Of a DNA stretch of 64,000 nt, positions 62,275-64,000 are shown piece by piece. Origin of the DNA: Pseudodesulfovibrio portus (GTDB lineage Bacteria; Desulfobacterota; Desulfovibrionia; Desulfovibrionales; Desulfovibrionaceae). The position numbers and the translations under genes are program-made. Each line of letters begins with the position of its first letter. Within the stretch, counting starts at the first letter, position 1. The notes beneath the pieces are model-generated. The model was not told the origin of the DNA. It saw nothing but the letters and a program-made list of their open reading frames with translations, and ran no database searches. Where the stretch lies: contig NZ_AP026708.1 of NCBI RefSeq assembly GCF_026000375.1, forward strand, positions 2,516,001 through 2,580,000, given 5' to 3'.

Positions 62275-63318
62275 ATGAATTTCGACGACCATCCGTACAG
62301 GCGGCTGAACCAACTGACCGGCGAGTGGGTGCTGGTCTCCCCGCACAGAACCAAGCGGCCCTGGCAGGGACAGGAGGAGGCGCCGGACACGGCGACCCTG
62401 CCCCCCCATGACGCCCGATGCTATCTGTGCCCCGGCAACGTGCGCGCGGGCGGCGCGGTCAACCCCGACTACACCGACACCTTTGTCTTCACCAACGATT
62501 TCGCGGCCCTGTTGCCGGATACGCCCGCCGGGCCCATCGAGACCGGCGAGGACCTGCTGGTGGCCGAGCCGGAATCGGGCATCTGCCGGGTCATCTGCTA
62601 TTCCCCGCGCCACGACCTGACCATGGCCCGCCTGGGCGTGGACCGGGCGGCCGCAGTGGTGGCCCTGTGGTGCGACGAGTTCGCCTCCCTCGGCGGGCGC
62701 GAGGACATCGGCTACGTCCAGATTTTCGAGAACCGGGGAGCCGTCATGGGCTGTTCCAATCCCCACCCTCACGGCCAGATATGGGCGACAAGGTCCGTGC
62801 CCATGTACCCCGCCGCCGAGGACCGTCGCCAGGCCGGTCACCTGCGGGAAAAGGGCGGCTGCCTGCTGTGCGGCTACCTCGACGTCGAGCTGCGGCTCGG
62901 CGAGCGCGTCCTGTTCGAGAACGACACCTTCGTCGCCCTGGTGCCCTACTGGGCGCTGTGGCCCTTCGAGGCCATGATCCTGCCCAAGGTCCACATGGGG
63001 ACCATCCTCGACATGACGGACGCCCAGCAGCGTGACCTGGCCGACGCCATGGTCCGCCTGAACGTTCGCTACGACAACATCTTCCAGACCTCGTTCCCCT
63101 ATTCCATGGGCATTCACCAGGCCCCCACCGACGGCGGCGACCATCCCCACTGGCATTTCCATCTTCACTACTATCCGCCGCTGCTGCGCTCCCGGTCGGT
63201 CAAGAAATTCATGGTCGGCTACGAGATGATGGCCATGCCCCAGCGCGACCTGACGGCCGAGGCCGCCGCCGCCCGCATCCGCGAGCAGTCCGAGGTCCAC
63301 TACATGGAGGGCCTGTGA
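62275..63318 (+). CDS. galT: Galactose-1-phosphate uridylyltransferase
   Basis: 347 residues. Exchanges UMP between UDP-glucose and galactose 1-phosphate in the Leloir pathway. Signature SNPHPHGQIW with the catalytic His-Pro-His, zinc-binding CYLCPGN (about 50) and CLLCGYLD cysteines, and the C-terminal HWHFHLHYYPP. The ATG at 62275 follows GGGGAAGCC; an in-frame start at 62221 lies beyond the plausible N-terminus. Overlaps galK as TGATG. Confidence 0.95.
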   Translation: MNFDDHPYRRLNQLTGEWVLVSPHRTKRPWQGQEEAPDTATLPPHDARCYLCPGNVRAGGAVNPDYTDTFVFTNDFAALLPDTPAGPIETGEDLLVAEPESGICRVICYSPRHDLTMARLGVDRAAAVVALWCDEFASLGGREDIGYVQIFENRGAVMGCSNPHPHGQIWATRSVPMYPAAEDRRQAGHLREKGGCLLCGYLDVELRLGERVLFENDTFVALVPYWALWPFEAMILPKVHMGTILDMTDAQQRDLADAMVRLNVRYDNIFQTSFPYSMGIHQAPTDGGDHPHWHFHLHYYPPLLRSRSVKKFMVGYEMMAMPQRDLTAEAAAARIREQSEVHYMEGL

Positions 63319-64000
63319 TGGATTCCGTGTCCGCCATCCTGCGCGCCGTGACGAGCGGGCAGCTGGACGCGACCCTGGCCGCGCTCTACGGCGGGGACCG
63401 GATTACGGCCCAGCAGGAGCGGTATCGTTCCCTGCTCGCGCGCATGGAGGAGTGGGGCGGCGACCGCGACTGCCTGCTGGTGACCACGCCGGGCCGCACC
63501 GAACTGGGCGGCAACCACACCGACCACAACCACGGCGTGGTCCTGGCCGCCGGCGTGGATTTCGACATCCTGGCCGCAGCCGCGCCTACCGGCTCCGGGG
63601 TCATCCGGGTCCGTTCGCGCGGTTTTTCCGAGATCGTGGAGGTGGCCGTGGGCGATCTCGAATACCGGGCGGAAGAGGAGAACACCACCACCGCCCTGGT
63701 GCGCGGCGTGGCCGCCGGGTTCAAGGCCCGCGGCTGGGACGTGGGCGGCTTCGACGCCTGGGTGGACGGCGAGGTGCCGCTGGGTGTCGGGCTTTCCTCC
63801 TCGGCGGCCTTCGAGGTCTGCATGGGCCAGGTCCTGAACCGGCTGTACAACGACGGGCGGCGCACGCCCGTGGAACTGGCCGTTGTCGGGCGCGAGGCGG
63901 AGAACACCTATTTCGGCAAGCCGTGCGGGCTCATGGATCAGCTCGCCTGCGCGGCCCAGGGCATCCTGTCCATCGACTTCGGCAGCCCGGACGCGCCCCT
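63318..64000 (+). CDS. galK: Galactokinase, 3' end outside the window
   Basis: About 227 codons present. GHMP kinase: GRTELGGNHTDHNHGVVLA (galactokinase signature with the substrate-binding GNHTDH) and the ATP loop PLGVGLSSSAAFEVCM. Starts at 63318 with TGATG overlap of the galT stop, so both belong to one operon. Phosphorylates galactose at C1. Truncated only by the window edge. Confidence 0.94.
   Translation, partial: MDSVSAILRAVTSGQLDATLAALYGGDRITAQQERYRSLLARMEEWGGDRDCLLVTTPGRTELGGNHTDHNHGVVLAAGVDFDILAAAAPTGSGVIRVRSRGFSEIVEVAVGDLEYRAEEENTTTALVRGVAAGFKARGWDVGGFDAWVDGEVPLGVGLSSSAAFEVCMGQVLNRLYNDGRRTPVELAVVGREAENTYFGKPCGLMDQLACAAQGILSIDFGSPDAP

Overview
The window is high-GC DNA whose gene content fits a free-living, anaerobic or microaerophilic Desulfovibrionaceae-type bacterium, probably close to Pseudodesulfovibrio/Desulfovibrio. 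This taxonomic call is inferred from the two GAK-system genes, the very dense two-component signalling, sigma-54 promoters, type III glutamine synthetase, NhaB and SLC13-type transporters. The first ~700 bases are clearly AT-richer and carry the 5' part of a PrrC/RloC-like AAA ATPase, which looks like the edge of an acquired island.

Layout. 1-11.9 kb: island edge; a GNAT acetyltransferase; a NitT/TauT-type ABC importer; an Hsp20 gene whose mRNA leader can fold over its own Shine-Dalgarno; a dioxygenase/ADP-ribosylglycohydrolase pair; a DUF2087 protein; a five-PAS hybrid kinase; an unknown protein. 11.9-25.8 kb: a minus-strand block of thirteen closely spaced genes running from a consensus sigma-54 promoter at 25812-25828. 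It encodes four stand-alone receiver or REC-CBS proteins plus one further receiver, three histidine kinases, an SLC13 (DASS) anion transporter, a Na+/H+ antiporter NhaB, a Yip1-like membrane protein, a 49-residue membrane protein and a PEP-synthase-like phosphotransfer protein that lacks the usual C-terminal barrel. 25.9-33.6 kb: a ~1000-residue unknown membrane protein, a Cache-type histidine kinase with its own sigma-54 promoter, and a membrane-anchored sigma-54 activator with a GAFSEA loop instead of GAFTGA. I read 11.9-33.6 kb as one regulatory and transport system, and it is the most interesting part of the window.

33.6-43.7 kb: CobW-type GTPase with a large N-terminal extension; a GntR-controlled set (metallo-beta-lactamase fold protein with Tat signal, tryptophan-rich polytopic membrane protein, small RR-motif protein) with TTGG-N5-CCAA operators; an ExbB-ExbD-TonB set; a PAS-only protein and a REC-kinase. 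43.8-48.6 kb: a complete BMP-type nucleoside-like ABC importer. 48.9-53.4 kb: greA, an RluA-type pseudouridine synthase with its accessory domain encoded as a separate gene, and type III glutamine synthetase (glnN). 53.5-64 kb: two of the three GAK-system proteins, a second multi-PAS hybrid kinase, a fatty acid desaturase, a Gfo/Idh/MocA dehydrogenase, ppnP, a periplasmic binding protein, and galT-galK (galK runs off the end) behind a LacI-type palindrome.

No rRNA, tRNA, CRISPR array or recognisable insertion sequence was seen. All statements come from reading the sequence; no database search was run.
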